64,000 bases of DNA from Cyclina sinensis (Eukaryota > Mollusca > Bivalvia > Venerida > Veneridae), in NCBI GenBank assembly GCA_012932295.1, contig JAAONU010000013.1:6866603-6930602 (forward strand), in the 5' to 3' direction. Shown here piece by piece: positions 33,396-45,000 of this stretch. A model generated the notes under the pieces. It ran no database searches, had not been told where the DNA came from, and was given only the letters and a program-made list of their open reading frames with translations. The position numbers and the translations under genes are program-made. Every line of letters begins with the position of its first letter. Positions within the stretch are counted from its first letter, which is position 1.

Positions 33396-36300
33396 GAGAG
33401 TAAGTAAACCAAGAACTTCAAATTGAAGAAAAGATATCTTCACATACTTATTGAGAAAGAAATCTTTTACAGGTCTTATGTCCACTTTTTATAAGAAACT
33501 GTATATATCTGAACAGAGTAACACAGATTTGACTTATGTATTTGTAAATGTATTTTTGTATTGTATACTGTATCTTAACGGCTCTCTTTTTCATTATCTC
33601 ATGATGCGCTCGTATTAAAATTTTATCATAGTCTACGGTGACACTGCATCAAAATTAGCATTCAAAAGTATAATTTTCCATTTAAAAACTTTTTACAGAA
33701 CAAGAAAAATAAACATTCTCTGCAGCTATTGAATGTATAATTAATCTTTTGTGATTTCGAAGTAATAATCGTTTTAAGCTGCGATGTCATGTTTGCCAAT
33801 AATTGTATCTTTTAATAATTATCCATAGTTATAAATTTACTGTGGAATAAAAATTACAAACGATGTCATTGTTTAAAGATATGAAATGATTGATTATATA
33901 TGTATTTTTAAGGAAACGATTACATAAAATTTATACTTGGCTAAATTAAAGAAACTAAAAAACACGTGTGAGTTTGAATACTTATTTACTTTATATCAGT
34001 TCTTTGTTTGACTAGAAGAAATGTATATATTTGCATGTAATCCATAACTGGTAATTGTGACTTCAGGTACCGTTGCATGTTCATGGAAATGAAACCAATT
34101 ACATTTAAATAGATGTAATTATGATGCAATAAAATCTGATCTGAAGAAATATAAATATCTGTTTTCTTGTGTTTAAATCGTACAAAGTCCGTTAACATGT
34201 ATAGCATTGAGAGATCCCATTCTGATAGTAGAACTGAGTTTTGAAAAAATATATTTTGTCTAAATGACAACTTATCACTGTAAAAGTATATCCATTAGTT
34301 TGAATATGACAGGTTTTTTTTCATTCACAAAATGAGTCTCTATCAGTACCCTGTAAATCTGGAACCCAATTAAAAGAACATTTACATGTATTACTTAAAA
34401 CAGGTTGCAAACAGACATAGTATGTTAACAGTATGGCCACAGTTTGTAACGTTAAATGTGTTTTTGAAATATAGGTTTTTTAAGTTGTCAAAAGTAGCTG
34501 AGTAAATGCGGAAAAGTTCTTTAACACATTAGCTATCGAGGCCCTTGAAATATAAAAGTTTAATGTATTACGTATTTTAGCAAGTGTAAGATAACCAATA
34601 AATTCCTTGTGTTTCTATATGTAGCAGAATGACTTTGCTGGTCAGAATACCAACTAGAACGTATTTTGCTTATATATTCTTGTAGATCAGAGTCTATATA
34701 TGGCTATATGTAAATAGACCATGTTAACTGCAAGGAACATATTTTTCCAGACTTATGTGACCAAGTCCTTAAAATTACCAAAAAATTAGTTTACGAAGCA
34801 AAATGTTTGAAACAAATTCCAATAATGAATCAAATTCTGAATGTGTTTGTACTTAATTTGTTCGATTCTTCAAAGGCAGACTGACAAAAATCTACATTTC
34901 CTAGACTTTGAGTTCTGTTCTTAAATTCATTTGTCTTATCAACATACAAATGGCTATCATGTCCGATGTGACAAGAAATCGTCTTAAAGTGATCTTTTTA
35001 TCTTCGAACTTACTTAAAATAGAAAAATCTGGCAACGAGGCTATTTCACAAAGCATGAATTTTTCTCTCGTTATAACAATCAATAGCATGTTACATAAAA
35101 GTTTAAAAAATAAACAAACAAACAAAAACGAGCTCAAAATTAAAAAGGAATACACTCAACCAATCCGTTCAATAACTGTTCTTAACTAAATCTATGATAA
35201 TAAATCTAATCAGCCGAGATTAGTTCATACATGAGGCTATCAAATAGATATTCTATTACCTAAATCACTTGTTGTACAGTGAAGTGTTTGTACCATAAAG
35301 TATGTATACATTTTTGCAGTATAGCTAAAAACAGTTCATTGCTCACAAACACTAAGTCAAGGAAAAATTTAATACGGTCGGATTTATCTGTATTTTGTTC
35401 CTGTGAGTATCTCCTCACCCAAGATTATGATTATTATGGATTTCATCCATTATTTGTTCTCATAATAACACTAGAGAAAGGTACTATGTGCAAAACATTT
35501 TCTTACATATCTTCTAACTTGATGGTTATTCCAAAGGTTCTTCTAAATCGTCCTAATTGAACTTTATAGCATTACTTCTGGCAGTCAGAGCAATTGTAAT
35601 TTGAAATAAATATTACAAACGATTTTTTCACATATTCACAAGTATGTTCCAAAATAGCGTACGACGACCCCTCTTCTCTAACGTTTAATTTGTTTCAAAC
35701 GTAAATATTTTGACTACCTACACCCGTGTCTGTAACTTTTGCAATTTTTCAAATCAATATACCTCGTTCTTGGTGGCCTTCGGCAGTACACTTTCTTGGC
35801 CCGAGAACTTAAACTAACAAAGGAAAACAGACATCGACAAGGGTCAAAATGAAGTGCAAGAAGTTGTTTCTTAACAGATGTGAGATAAGATAAGACTTAA
35901 ACAGAAGACCAAATTTGTATATATAAATGATTGTTTAGATTAGAGCGGCACGGATTATCAAAGAATTCTCGAGACTGATCATGATGTATAGTTTTCAAGC
36001 GTCTAGAAACCTTGACGTATTTCATAAAGTTGTTAAATGAGCGTCTGCTGGCCATGATCAGTTGCCTGATGATATATTGGGCAAACTCCAATCGTAACAA
36101 CTCGGCCTTTTCCGACAACTTCGTAAAAAGAAATATTGAAGTCTCCCGAGGTGTTCCGAATGGTGCAAACTCCACACAGCGGTTACTTCCCTTCCATACT
36201 TTCAGTACTGTAATCACTGCCGAAAGTCATGTCACGTGATGATGGTCGAAAGTAAATAAACAAAAATTTTTAACTTTTTTTCAAGTTACATTTTTAAAAA

Positions 36301-36530
36301 TTTCATTACACACAGGCATGTTTAATCGATACAGTTCCAATTGTAACTAAACTAAACAGAGAAAAAAATAAATTCTTAAAAAAAGTTCATACATGTATAT
36401 GTAGCTGAAATCCAGCTAAGGTTAACCCGTGTCTGCAGAGACTTTCCATTAAAGGAGTTAATGTCGCTGATTTTTTTTCTTTCGTGACACATGTTTTATA
36501 TGTAGATAGACGTCGTTCATAAATCAGTTC
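33396..36530. other. Copy 2 3' flank and intergenic DNA
   Basis: AT-rich DNA without recognisable exons. AATAAA hexamers near 33705 and 33846 are candidate poly(A) signals for copy 2. One minus-strand frame at 35897-36217 is listed separately; the remainder shows nothing I can name. Confidence 0.35.
35897..36217 (-). CDS. Unrecognised 106-codon open frame
   Basis: The frame reads GSNRCVEFAPFGTPRETSIF ... EKAELLRLEFAQYIIRQLIM and MASRRSFNNFMKYVKVSRRL. Composition looks protein-like (mixed charged and hydrophobic, amphipathic) and the DNA is less AT-rich than its surroundings. I recognise no family. It has no paralogous partner in the window, and no splice or promoter context confirms it. It could be a 5' exon of a minus-strand gene, part of a repeat, or chance. 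Confidence 0.2.
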   Translation of the reverse strand: MITVLKVWKGSNRCVEFAPFGTPRETSIFLFTKLSEKAELLRLEFAQYIIRQLIMASRRSFNNFMKYVKVSRRLKTIHHDQSREFFDNPCRSNLNNHLYIQIWSSV

Positions 36531-36965
36531 AAACAACAGATGAAGGAAAGCCATACGGGAGGCACCATGTTGATCATTCCTGATTGAAGAGTGTTAAAGC
36601 GTTTAGAAAATATTTCTCTATTATACAAATGACCTTTTAGTGGTCAGTTTTAATATTGATGGCAAAAATTGAAAAAAAAAGCCGGATGAATGAAACCTTG
36701 TCAAGCAGACAAGCATTTGTTTTGAATGAATAACTAATAAATGATGCGTCCATATGTCTTTCTTGTTTTGTGATATTTTTTAAACATGTGTTTATATGAA
36801 AGCGATAAGACTTTCATATGTTTTTGCGTGTTTTTTTATTTCAAGAACGTTATGTGTCCAAAATAGATTACAGAGCAAATTTTATTTATGTTGCGAAACT
36901 CCTACATGTATCAGAGTTATATGATGACTATGGCAAATTCGGTACCATCAGTTTAATCAATGTTT
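36530..36965 (+). pseudogene. Dead IPT2 exon of a fourth plexin-like gene
   Basis: The stretch 36845-36945 aligns with copy-1 exon 2086-2192: ...ATAGATTACAGAGCAAATTT, then TATGTTGCGAAACTCC, CATGTATCAGAGTTATATGA and GGTACCATCAG at the former donor. It has lost the CAG acceptor and gained an in-frame stop (CAA to TAG at the QDY position). Flanking intron (about 36530-36720) also matches copy-1 intron DNA near 1810-1990 (for example TCAAGCAGACAAGC). It matches copy 1 better than copies 2 or 3. Adjacent exons are gone. Confidence 0.75.
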
Positions 36966-37049
36966 TTTTTTGTCCATTCTCGTTGTTTTAACCTTCAAAG
37001 TGTTAAGATCGTATAATGTACATTTACTGTTGCAATTTCATGGAGCTTC

Positions 37050-37570
37050 ATTCGCTATCTGGGCTGGTGTTTTTCGTAGAGAGAATGTACTGCTGTCCCC
37101 AGAATCACCGGGATAAGTCAGATTTTGGTCAGTTGTGTCTATTATCTGTTAACCCAATTATTTACTCTAATTAAAATGGGCAGAGCTAACTGTTTATTAC
37201 AAGTTAAAATTCCATATACGGGGGTAGCTCTGGAGAGATAAGGGTTCAAGGGTTCCCAATAAATACAGCATCCAGCAAAACACAGAGTTATTTCCGGTCT
37301 TTTCTAAAAGGTCTCCGCATCAAAACTTATAACAGAAAGGATGTAGTAAAAGAGATTAACAAATGTTTTGAGAATACATCAATTTCATTTAAACTGTTAC
37401 ATATATTTGTGATGCATAAAAATCGTTAGTGTAGAATAAACTATAGAAACAGGCAGGCAATTTGTTCTTAATGATCATTGACAGTGGCATACAGTCAGTG
37501 TGTTTAATAAACTCCACACCACTCCGTCCCACGTTCTTGTAACGCTGGTGGCAGCGGCGGGATTAGGACT
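37050..37570 (+). mobile_element. Possible LTR remnant with tRNA-Leu-type primer binding site
   Basis: At about 37552-37569 the motif TGGTGGCAGCGGCGGGAT is complementary to the 3' end of a tRNA such as tRNA-Leu with its CCA. It is preceded by AATAAA (37506) and a stretch with LTR-like features. The 5' LTR boundary is not defined and no gag or pol coding follows. It may be a solo or truncated LTR retrotransposon. Confidence 0.4.
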
Positions 37571-38086
37571 ATAACAATTTTTGTTATTATATAAGTCTCA
37601 TCTACATGCATATGGAACATTCTTACTGCATTAAGTCAAAAATAACGTACAATTACAGTGCATTTGTTATTATTTTGAGAAATATATGAGACTATATAAA
37701 TAAAATGTCAAAGGAAGACTAATCAAAAGAATTATATGGCGATATTAAAAGAGTAAGGCAAGTATTTCAATCATTGTACATAGAATTATATGCGCTTTAA
37801 ATTTTAGCTAAAATGTGTTAAGTAAAACAAAACACTGATTGAAACGGAATGATGCACTGTTTATGCTAAATTGAGGGTTTTTTTTAAGTTTTACTTTACA
37901 TAGAACATTAATGTAAAATGGTGTATAAAAATGAAGTGAATTTCTTCAAATGTTTTAAAATCATTTATTATTTCATATTTTATATGAATAGAGCAACATG
38001 TAGTTCTCTATACATTACTAGGTGTTTAAACGGACTACCATTTTATCTGTTTCACTCATAGCTTTGTAATTATCATTAATACTTAT

Positions 38087-39722
38087 GTTCGTGAAGTTGG
38101 CGGCCCGACGGCTTAGCGGCCTAACTTCGGTGGCCTAGCGGCCTAATCTCAACGGCCTGGCAGCCCAGTGGCCTAGCGGCCTGAAATATACATTGTATAT
38201 CACAAAAGAAATTGTATCTTTGAAAATTCAAAAAAAAGTTTTTCATATAAAGAAGTATTTGCAATCTTCAGGCTGTTGGCGGCCCAGCGGCCTAAGATTT
38301 ACATAGTGTACCACAGGTTAAAATGGTACTTTTGAGCTCAGTCAAACAAACCACACATACAAAAGCGGTGTTTGTTTGCACTTTTTCAAGTTCAAAATAT
38401 AGGGTTTTTCAGGAAAAGAAGAATTTTCTATCTTTATGATGCTAGCGGCCCAGCGGCTTAGTGATCTAAGTTATACATATTGTATCACAGTAAAAAAAGT
38501 ATTTAACTCAGTTCAAACAAGCAAAATAAAGAAATGAAGATTGTGGTGTCCTTTTGAAAACTGAAAAATGGGTTATTCGCGAAAGAAATTACTGCTTTTC
38601 TTAGGTTGCTAGCAGCCCTAGATATACAAAGCGCATCACAGTTAAGTTAGCATTTCTGAACCTAGTTCAAACTAACAAAATAAACAATAGGGGTTTTGTG
38701 TGTACTTTTCGGATTCAAAAAAGGTGGTTTTAAGAAGAACTTACTATCTTAAGGCTGCTAGCGGCTCAGCGGCCCAAGATATACATAGTGTAAAGAAATT
38801 ACATAAACAAAAGGTGTTTGTGATGTCCTTTTGCAAATTATGTATAATTAAGGCTTCTGGGCCACTAGAAGCCTTAAGATAGCAAATACGCTATTTCGTG
38901 AAAAACAACTCTCTTTTTAATTTGGAAAAGTACACCTCAGATCCCTTTTTGTATGTTGTTTGTTTGAACTGAGTTCAAAAATCCTGTTTTAATGTGTTAC
39001 ACCACGTATATCTTAAGCCGCTAGGCCGATGGGCTGCTAAAAAACGTTTTTCTTTTTAATTTGCAAAAAAACATCCCAAACCCCTTTTATTGTTGTTGTT
39101 TGTCGACACTTACTTCTAAGATATTATTCTTATAGTGGTAGACAAGGTTCATCGTAGGTCGATAGGTCGCTAGCAGCCTTCAGATAATAAATTATGAAAG
39201 GACGCTATTTTAATTTGTAAGAATACACTTCAAACCCTTTTTATTGTTGTTGCTTATCGACACTTACTTCAAAGATATACTTGCTGATTTAAAAGGCTAG
39301 GTTTATCTTAGGCCACTAGGCCGCTCGGCCGCTGGCAGCCTTCAGATATCAAATCATGAAGATGATTTTTCTTTAATTTGCAAAAATACACCAAAATCCC
39401 TTTTATTGGTATTGTTTGTGGACACTAAGATATCATTTTTATTTTGATACACAATGTATATCTCGGGCCGTTGGGCCGTTAGCAGCCTTCAGATAACAAA
39501 TCATGAAAAGACGCCTTTTTTAATTCGCAAAAGTACACCCTAAACCTCTTTTTTGTTGTTGCTTGTTGATAGTACATAGATATCATTTTTATTTTGGTAA
39601 CAATGTTTATCTTAGGCCGCTAGGCCGCTGGGCAGCCAGGTCGCTACGGTTAGGTCGCTGGGCCGCTAGGCCGTTGCGGTTAGGCCGCTAGGCCGCCGGG
39701 CAGCCAACTTCACGAATATTTT
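38087..39722. mobile_element. Foldback element with ~800-bp inverted arms
   Basis: The ends are inverted copies of TTCGTGAAGTTGGC-GCCCG. The interior is two long inverted arms made of repeated units rich in GGCGGCCCAGCGGCCTA (left) and TAGGCCGCTGGGCCGC (right), meeting at a hairpin AAGGCTTCT-gggccact-AGAAGCCTT at about 38851-38876. An 8-bp direct repeat ATACTTAT lies at 38079-38086 and 39723-39730, a plausible target duplication of hAT size. No coding sequence is present. Confidence 0.7.
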
Positions 39723-39933
39723 ATACTTATAGTATCGTGTATCAAAACGGCTCTGTCCGATTCATACACGGGACACTCTAGAAGAACATGAAATTCATTT
39801 TCTATTCTGGTCTATGCAAAATGGATGTAATTATTATCCCCTGTTCTTATTTTAAGAATATAACAGCAGGGTTTTTTGTTGTTGTTTGCAACTTCCTGTA
39901 CATAAGAACATTCTCATTTTACTATGTTTGTAC

Positions 39934-40886
39934 TAGGGATGGCAACGAGTAACCGGTTAACCGAGTACTCGATCGAACGTCCGAATATCGGTTAACAAAA
40001 TTGATATTCGATTACTCGCAAAAATATATTTCTATTTTGCATTATTGTGTATCCATCGTCAAAATTGGTACGTGTATCTTCATAAATACCTCTTAAATGC
40101 AATCAAAACATCCTTGCAGAGGTGCGAAAATGATATCGTTAATTTAATGAGGCGATCAACAGTTTGACACGCGCATGGGATTGAACACCTGTGTCGTTTA
40201 CGTCATTCGGCCTCTTACAATATTTAATTACCTTTAATTGTTTAAGTGTTTGCAGCCGAAACTTGTTTTAAGGTATATGTTTTGAAAATAGCAAATGGCC
40301 GGATTGCTATTATGAATGTTAGATTAAAGGTAGTAATTAGACCCGATTAAGCGTTTGTTTTTCTTTACTCAATAAAGGAGAGTAACTCCCTTTTCTTCTT
40401 TACGCATATAAATCCAGAAATATCATTAACTTTTCATATATTGATAAAGTTTTTGTTTAGAATAAAATATTAAAATTTCAAGAGTCAAAGTGCCGCCTGC
40501 AAAATCTAATGCTTGGAAATATTTCAAACGCTGTGCTGATAGCAAGACTATTAAATGTACATTATGTAGCTGTAATAACGTATACTGGTGGAACTACAAC
40601 TGTTAAATCATTTTTCATCTTCTGAAAACACAGTCTATTACTTCAGAGAAAAGAAGAACGTATACAGTTTTAACCTGTATTCATTAATTAAACGTTTAAA
40701 ATATTGATTTTATTTGTTGTGTATAATTCTAAGTTCTCCCTTCATCTATTATAGTCACATCTAGAATTAAATAGAAACGAAGTAGCATGCAGACGGTGAA
40801 AATTTGAAGATCTTGGAAATATCGAGTAACGAGACCGATCGAAAACATGACGGTACTCGATATTGATTTGGATTCGTTGCATCCCA
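39934..40886 (+). mobile_element. hAT-type element with degenerate BED finger
   Basis: Termini TAGGGATGGCAACGA and TCGTTGCATCCCA are inverted copies. An imperfect 8-bp target duplication (GTTTGTAC / GTTTGTAA) flanks the element at 39926-39933 and 40887-40894. Near 40494-40625 the frame KSNAWKYFKRCADSKTIKC then CTLC matches the start of a BED zinc finger, and a +1 frame continues YTGGTTTVKS. That arrangement is typical of hAT transposases; the catalytic region is absent. So it is an internally deleted, frameshifted copy. Confidence 0.7.
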
Positions 40887-41179
40887 GTTTGTAACAAAAA
40901 AGCTCATAACACACCAAATGGAAATACCGTAACGAGTAACAGGAACTACATTCAGTGTTCACATTTAAAACCCAAGCACAAAATTAGGTTTGAAATAGGC
41001 AATGTTGCTTTTGTTTGCATTTTCATTGATTTTTCTTCACTAAGCAACAGTTTTTTTTATGTTAACATTTCTTGCTAGTCATTTTCATTTTCTGCCAGCA
41101 ATACAATAACATAATAAATTGCACACATGATAATTACCAGCACTTACTTCCTAATGTTTTTGAACAATATTGCTAAATC

Positions 41180-41182
<3 letters not shown>

Positions 41183-41246
<64 letters not shown>

Positions 41247-41251
41247 TAGAT

Positions 41252-41341
<90 letters not shown>
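41183..41341. repeat. (TA)n microsatellite with GATA interruption
   Basis: About 160 bp of TA repeat with a short GATAGATAGATA break near 41245. The open frames here are artefacts of the repeat. Confidence 0.97.
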
Positions 41342-41345
<4 letters not shown>

Positions 41346-41900
41346 AATAGAATTGTTAATAAATGACATCCTCGTCTTACACAGGTTGGGATATTAACAC
41401 AAACACAACATGAAACATCTTGATACAGGGCTCTTACTGCTGAGAACATTTTTGTAGACATCTGTCAACTGAACCAAACGCCTTAAGAAAAGCTATGATG
41501 GCTGTGAAATTGGAGTGCATACATTTCTTTCTTGTATCTTTGATATTGTGAGGCTTGATAACTGGTCTGACTGAAGCCATTTTGTTCCTCAACGATAAGA
41601 TTCCTCGCATCAGTGTATTTTTTAAAAAGTTCATGAAAAAATACTTGTATACATGCCAAAGGTACTGCTTTATATGATAAAGGATTTTTTAAATAGGTGG
41701 ATGACGCTTTTGGTATTGGATAAATATTTTATTAGACCAGCGTGATGGAACTTGATCAGTATTGAAACATATTTTAAATAAACTATGTAAAACGGAGAGT
41801 GAAGAATCATTCTATAAAACCTTTGACTGATATGACCAATACCAGCTGCATTTTTTATTTTTTAGCCTTATGTATTGCTTTTCACAAAATATACATATTT

Positions 41901-41910
41901 CACACACACA

Positions 41911-41941
<31 letters not shown>

Positions 41942-41945
41942 CACA
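41901..41945 (+). repeat. (CA)n microsatellite
   Basis: About 45 bp of CA repeat with one ACC interruption. Confidence 0.97.
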
Positions 41946-42059
41946 TTATATAAAATCTTGTTGCTGTGTGGATCTATGGCAGCACTCATTTGTTATGCCC
42001 ACTTTACAAATGGATTTCCAAAATTCTTTCATCACTGGCTTTTTAATTAAACAAAAGAT

Positions 42060-43980
42060 CATCTTGGGTTCGAATCCTAGCCACGGCCCAAACACATAGC
42101 TTCGGGATCCTCGGTGGCTCGAGTGGGCTACACTCGGGTGCCCGTTCCACTTGTTTATACGCACAGAAGACAATACTGACGTATGTGTACATGTTGTAGC
42201 TCAGCGAGGCGACCCAACTAAGGGGATGTGTGTGCGACGAACTAGTGTAAGTATGTATGAAAAACGCTTGTTTCCCCAAGTTTGAATGGCTCAGGCTCGG
42301 CACCAAAGGCCTGTAGTCGTTCAAAAGGCTATGACAGAGCGTGCCAAAGTGAGCTTAAAATGCACTCTTTCATTTATTTAACGCTGTATTACTATATAGT
42401 GCATAGTAGTGGCCACGGGTTCGAGTTCTGGTAAAGGTGTGATTTTTTTCTTTTTTTTTTCATGTTCCTAAGCATTAGTCTAGTCTTATCAAGTGAAACG
42501 GGTTCGAGTGGCTCGGGCTCGCAACTACGGAACTCCGAGACGAAAACACGGACCAGAGTCGCTGTGTTTCCAAAGGAGTGGATGCGGTTGGCTTCCCAGT
42601 AGTAAGTCACTAAGGTCCCAGCAGCAGCATTCACTAGCCAGATGTCCCCGCTAGACGAGGGTGTATCATACTCGCCGTAATGAAGTCGTATTGCTGAGCT
42701 ACAGCGTACACACGTAGGTCGGTATGCTTTCTGTGCATAGGCGGAAGTGGAGCGTTATGCAACTGTGTAGCCGGAATGGAGGCCTAGAGGACACGAGAGC
42801 TGTGTGTTGGGGTCGTTGCTGGGTTTCGAACCGATTGCCCTGTGTTTGGAGGCGTGTTGCTCGAGGCAGGTGGGTGTCCGTGAGACGAACTAGTGTAAAT
42901 ACGTATGAAAAACGTATAAGCGAGTAGGTGCTTTTCCTCCAGGTTTGAGGGGCTCGGTACCTATACACTGTCCGGTGACAAGACTGAAATTGTTCGCGAG
43001 CCAGGTGTATAGCACTGGCAATGGCCACGGTTTCGAGTCCCGGTAAAGGTGCGAACTTTTTTCGTTCTGTTTTAATGTTCCTACGCATTAGTCTAGTCGT
43101 TTTAGGTGACTTGAGTGGCTAGGGCTCGCAACTACGGAACGCCGAGACGAAAACACGGAACCAGAGTCGCTGTGTTTTGGAGAGTGGTTTTCAAGAGAGT
43201 GAACGCTGCTTGCTTTCCAGTGGTAAGTCACATTGGTCCCAAGAGGCAGCATTCGATAGTCAGACGTCCGCGCTTAAACGAGTGTGTATCTTACATTTAG
43301 ATCGGTATGCCTTCAATGCGTATGTGGAAGTGGAGCGCTATGCAAGTGTGTAGCCGGATGGAGGCCAGGACACGGGGGTTGTGTGTTTTGGTCGTGGCTG
43401 GATTTTGATTGCCTCGTGTTTTGAGGCGTGTTGCTCGAGGCATTGGATGTATGTGCGACGAACTAGTTTAAATACCTATGAAACGTATCTGCGCGAAGGT
43501 CCTTTTCTTCAAGGTTTGTAGGGCTCGTGCTCAATTCTGGAGCACTGGCCGGAGCCGAGTTTGGTCTTGTTCGCTTGCCAAGCAAACGGGCTTTTCAACG
43601 GTGTATGTCACTGGCATGAGGCTGTTCAAACGGCTGCGGCAGAACGTGCCGAACTGAGATCAAAACGCGCATTTTCATCTATTTTACGCTGTATTGCTAT
43701 ATAAAGCATATAGCAGTGACCACGGGTTCAAGTCCCGGTAAATTTGCATTTTTCCTTGTTTTTATGTTCCTACGCATTAGTCTAGTCGTTGCAGATGCTT
43801 TGAGTGGCTCGGGCTTGCAACTATGCAACGCCGAGACGAAAACAGGGACCAGAGTCGCTGTGTTTTGGAGAGCGGTTTTCAAGAGAGTGGACGCGGCTGG
43901 CTTCCCAGTTGTAAGTCACTTAAATCCAAAGGGAGGAACATTCGCTAGATAGACGTCAGTAGTGTTAAAACCTAGGTGAA
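42060..43980 (+). repeat. Tandem array of ~0.6-kb units carrying tRNA B-box-like motifs
   Basis: Anchors recur in order: GACGAACTAGTGTAA at about 42236, 42885 and 43457; GAGACGAAAACACGGA at about 42538, 43146 and 43832; TGCATAGGCGGAAGTGGAGC at 42735 and a variant at 43321. Each unit has a B-box-like GGTTCGAGTCCCGG (42417, 43028, 43725), as in tRNA-derived sequences. The array is GC-richer than its surroundings. A fragment (GGTCGTGGCTGGGTTTCGAG) reappears at about 44613, beyond a LINE piece, so the LINE interrupts it. Open frames in the array are not conserved between units. Confidence 0.65.
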
Positions 43981-44069
43981 GATTGCCCCTTGTGTTACTG
44001 CGAATGCGCGAAAGGGGAGATAAACGTGGTAAGATGTCTGTCACCATGACCGGGAGTTATCTTAACTCT

Positions 44070-44600
44070 TAAAGCGCCAGCATTCCTTGAAAGTCTGCGA
44101 GACCAAACTTCTGAATAAGGTCCTCCAATTTTATATTCTGAAAATGGCAATTTAAGTTGTCAGGGTCATATTTAATATTAATATCACCAAATATAAAGAA
44201 ATTATATTTTGAAACATCTGCTTTATCAAGTTCAATCTCACAATCATCAATCCAAGACTGTGGGGAGACAGGAGTTCTATAAACAAAATTTAACAGTATT
44301 GTTTTTTTATTTTAAAAAATGATTCATTTGTATTATTTTCCAGATCTGTTCGTCTACTATATGATATTGTATCTGCCATATAAACAAGAACACCACCGCC
44401 TTTCCGCCCAGTCCTATCTTTGCGGTCCATATTATATGAATAAACATTGATAGCATTATCATTAATATCATCATGCATAAACGTCTCATATAATAAAAAA
44501 AAATCATGGCAATTTTGCTTTAAAAAATTAAATTTGACTTCTTCTATTTTTGGTAAAAGATAATGGATATTTAGACTGGCAATGTGCAAAGAGGACATGG
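44070..44600 (-). mobile_element. LINE endonuclease fragment
   Basis: Minus-strand reading: LHIASLNIHYLLPKIEEVKF, ...YETFMHDDIND, DRKDRTGRKGGGVLVYMADT and, with a frame change near 44310, FFIFGDINIKYD. These match the N-terminal endonuclease (EEP) domain of jockey/CR1-type non-LTR retrotransposons (SLNI-start, ETF, GGGV, GDxNI). No reverse transcriptase follows, so it is a fragment. Confidence 0.72.
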
Positions 44601-44627
44601 GGGGTGTGTGTTTGGGTCGTGGCTGGG

Positions 44628-45000
44628 TTTCGAGTCATACGAGCGGTATATGTCATCACTTCAGTGAAATAGGATACATATTGAAGAGCCGTATAAGCGA
44701 TACATGTCATCTCTGTAGAGAAACAGGATATATGTAGAGGAACCATGCGAGCGATACATGTTATCTCTGTAGAGAGACAGAATAAATGCAGAGGAACGGA
44801 CTGAATTCAATGTCTGCAGTTAAAAAGAATATATGCAGAGGATTAGACTGAGCTCTGTATGCCCTCTTTTCAGAGGGGCATTGTAGAATAAAGGTATAAA
44901 CCCAGAGAACATGGACGACGTCAACCCGTCACACCCACTTTTCGAAAAGCCTTGCTACATGTTTATATCCAATATATTTACCCAAAAAGCATGAAGTAAA
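44628..45000 (+). pseudogene. Dead cytoplasmic-tail exon of the fourth plexin-like gene
   Basis: It aligns with copy-1 terminal exon: YERYMSSLQ-stop, then NRIHIEEP, YKRYMSSL-stop, RNRIYVEEP, CERYMLSL-stop, RDRINAEERTE. At least three 18-residue units each carry a stop, two of them CAG-to-TAG at the same repeat position. Further on PENMDDVNPSHP matches PENLDDVNSSCT. The downstream repeats and KLTFQ segment are eroded. It is clearly nonfunctional. Confidence 0.82.

Noticed and set aside
41144..41461. Minus-strand frame of alternating Tyr-Ile
   Set aside because: It is only the translation of the TA microsatellite.
41799..42324. Overlapping open frames on both strands, 41.8-43.9 kb
   Set aside because: They fall in the CA repeat and the 0.6-kb array and are not conserved between units.
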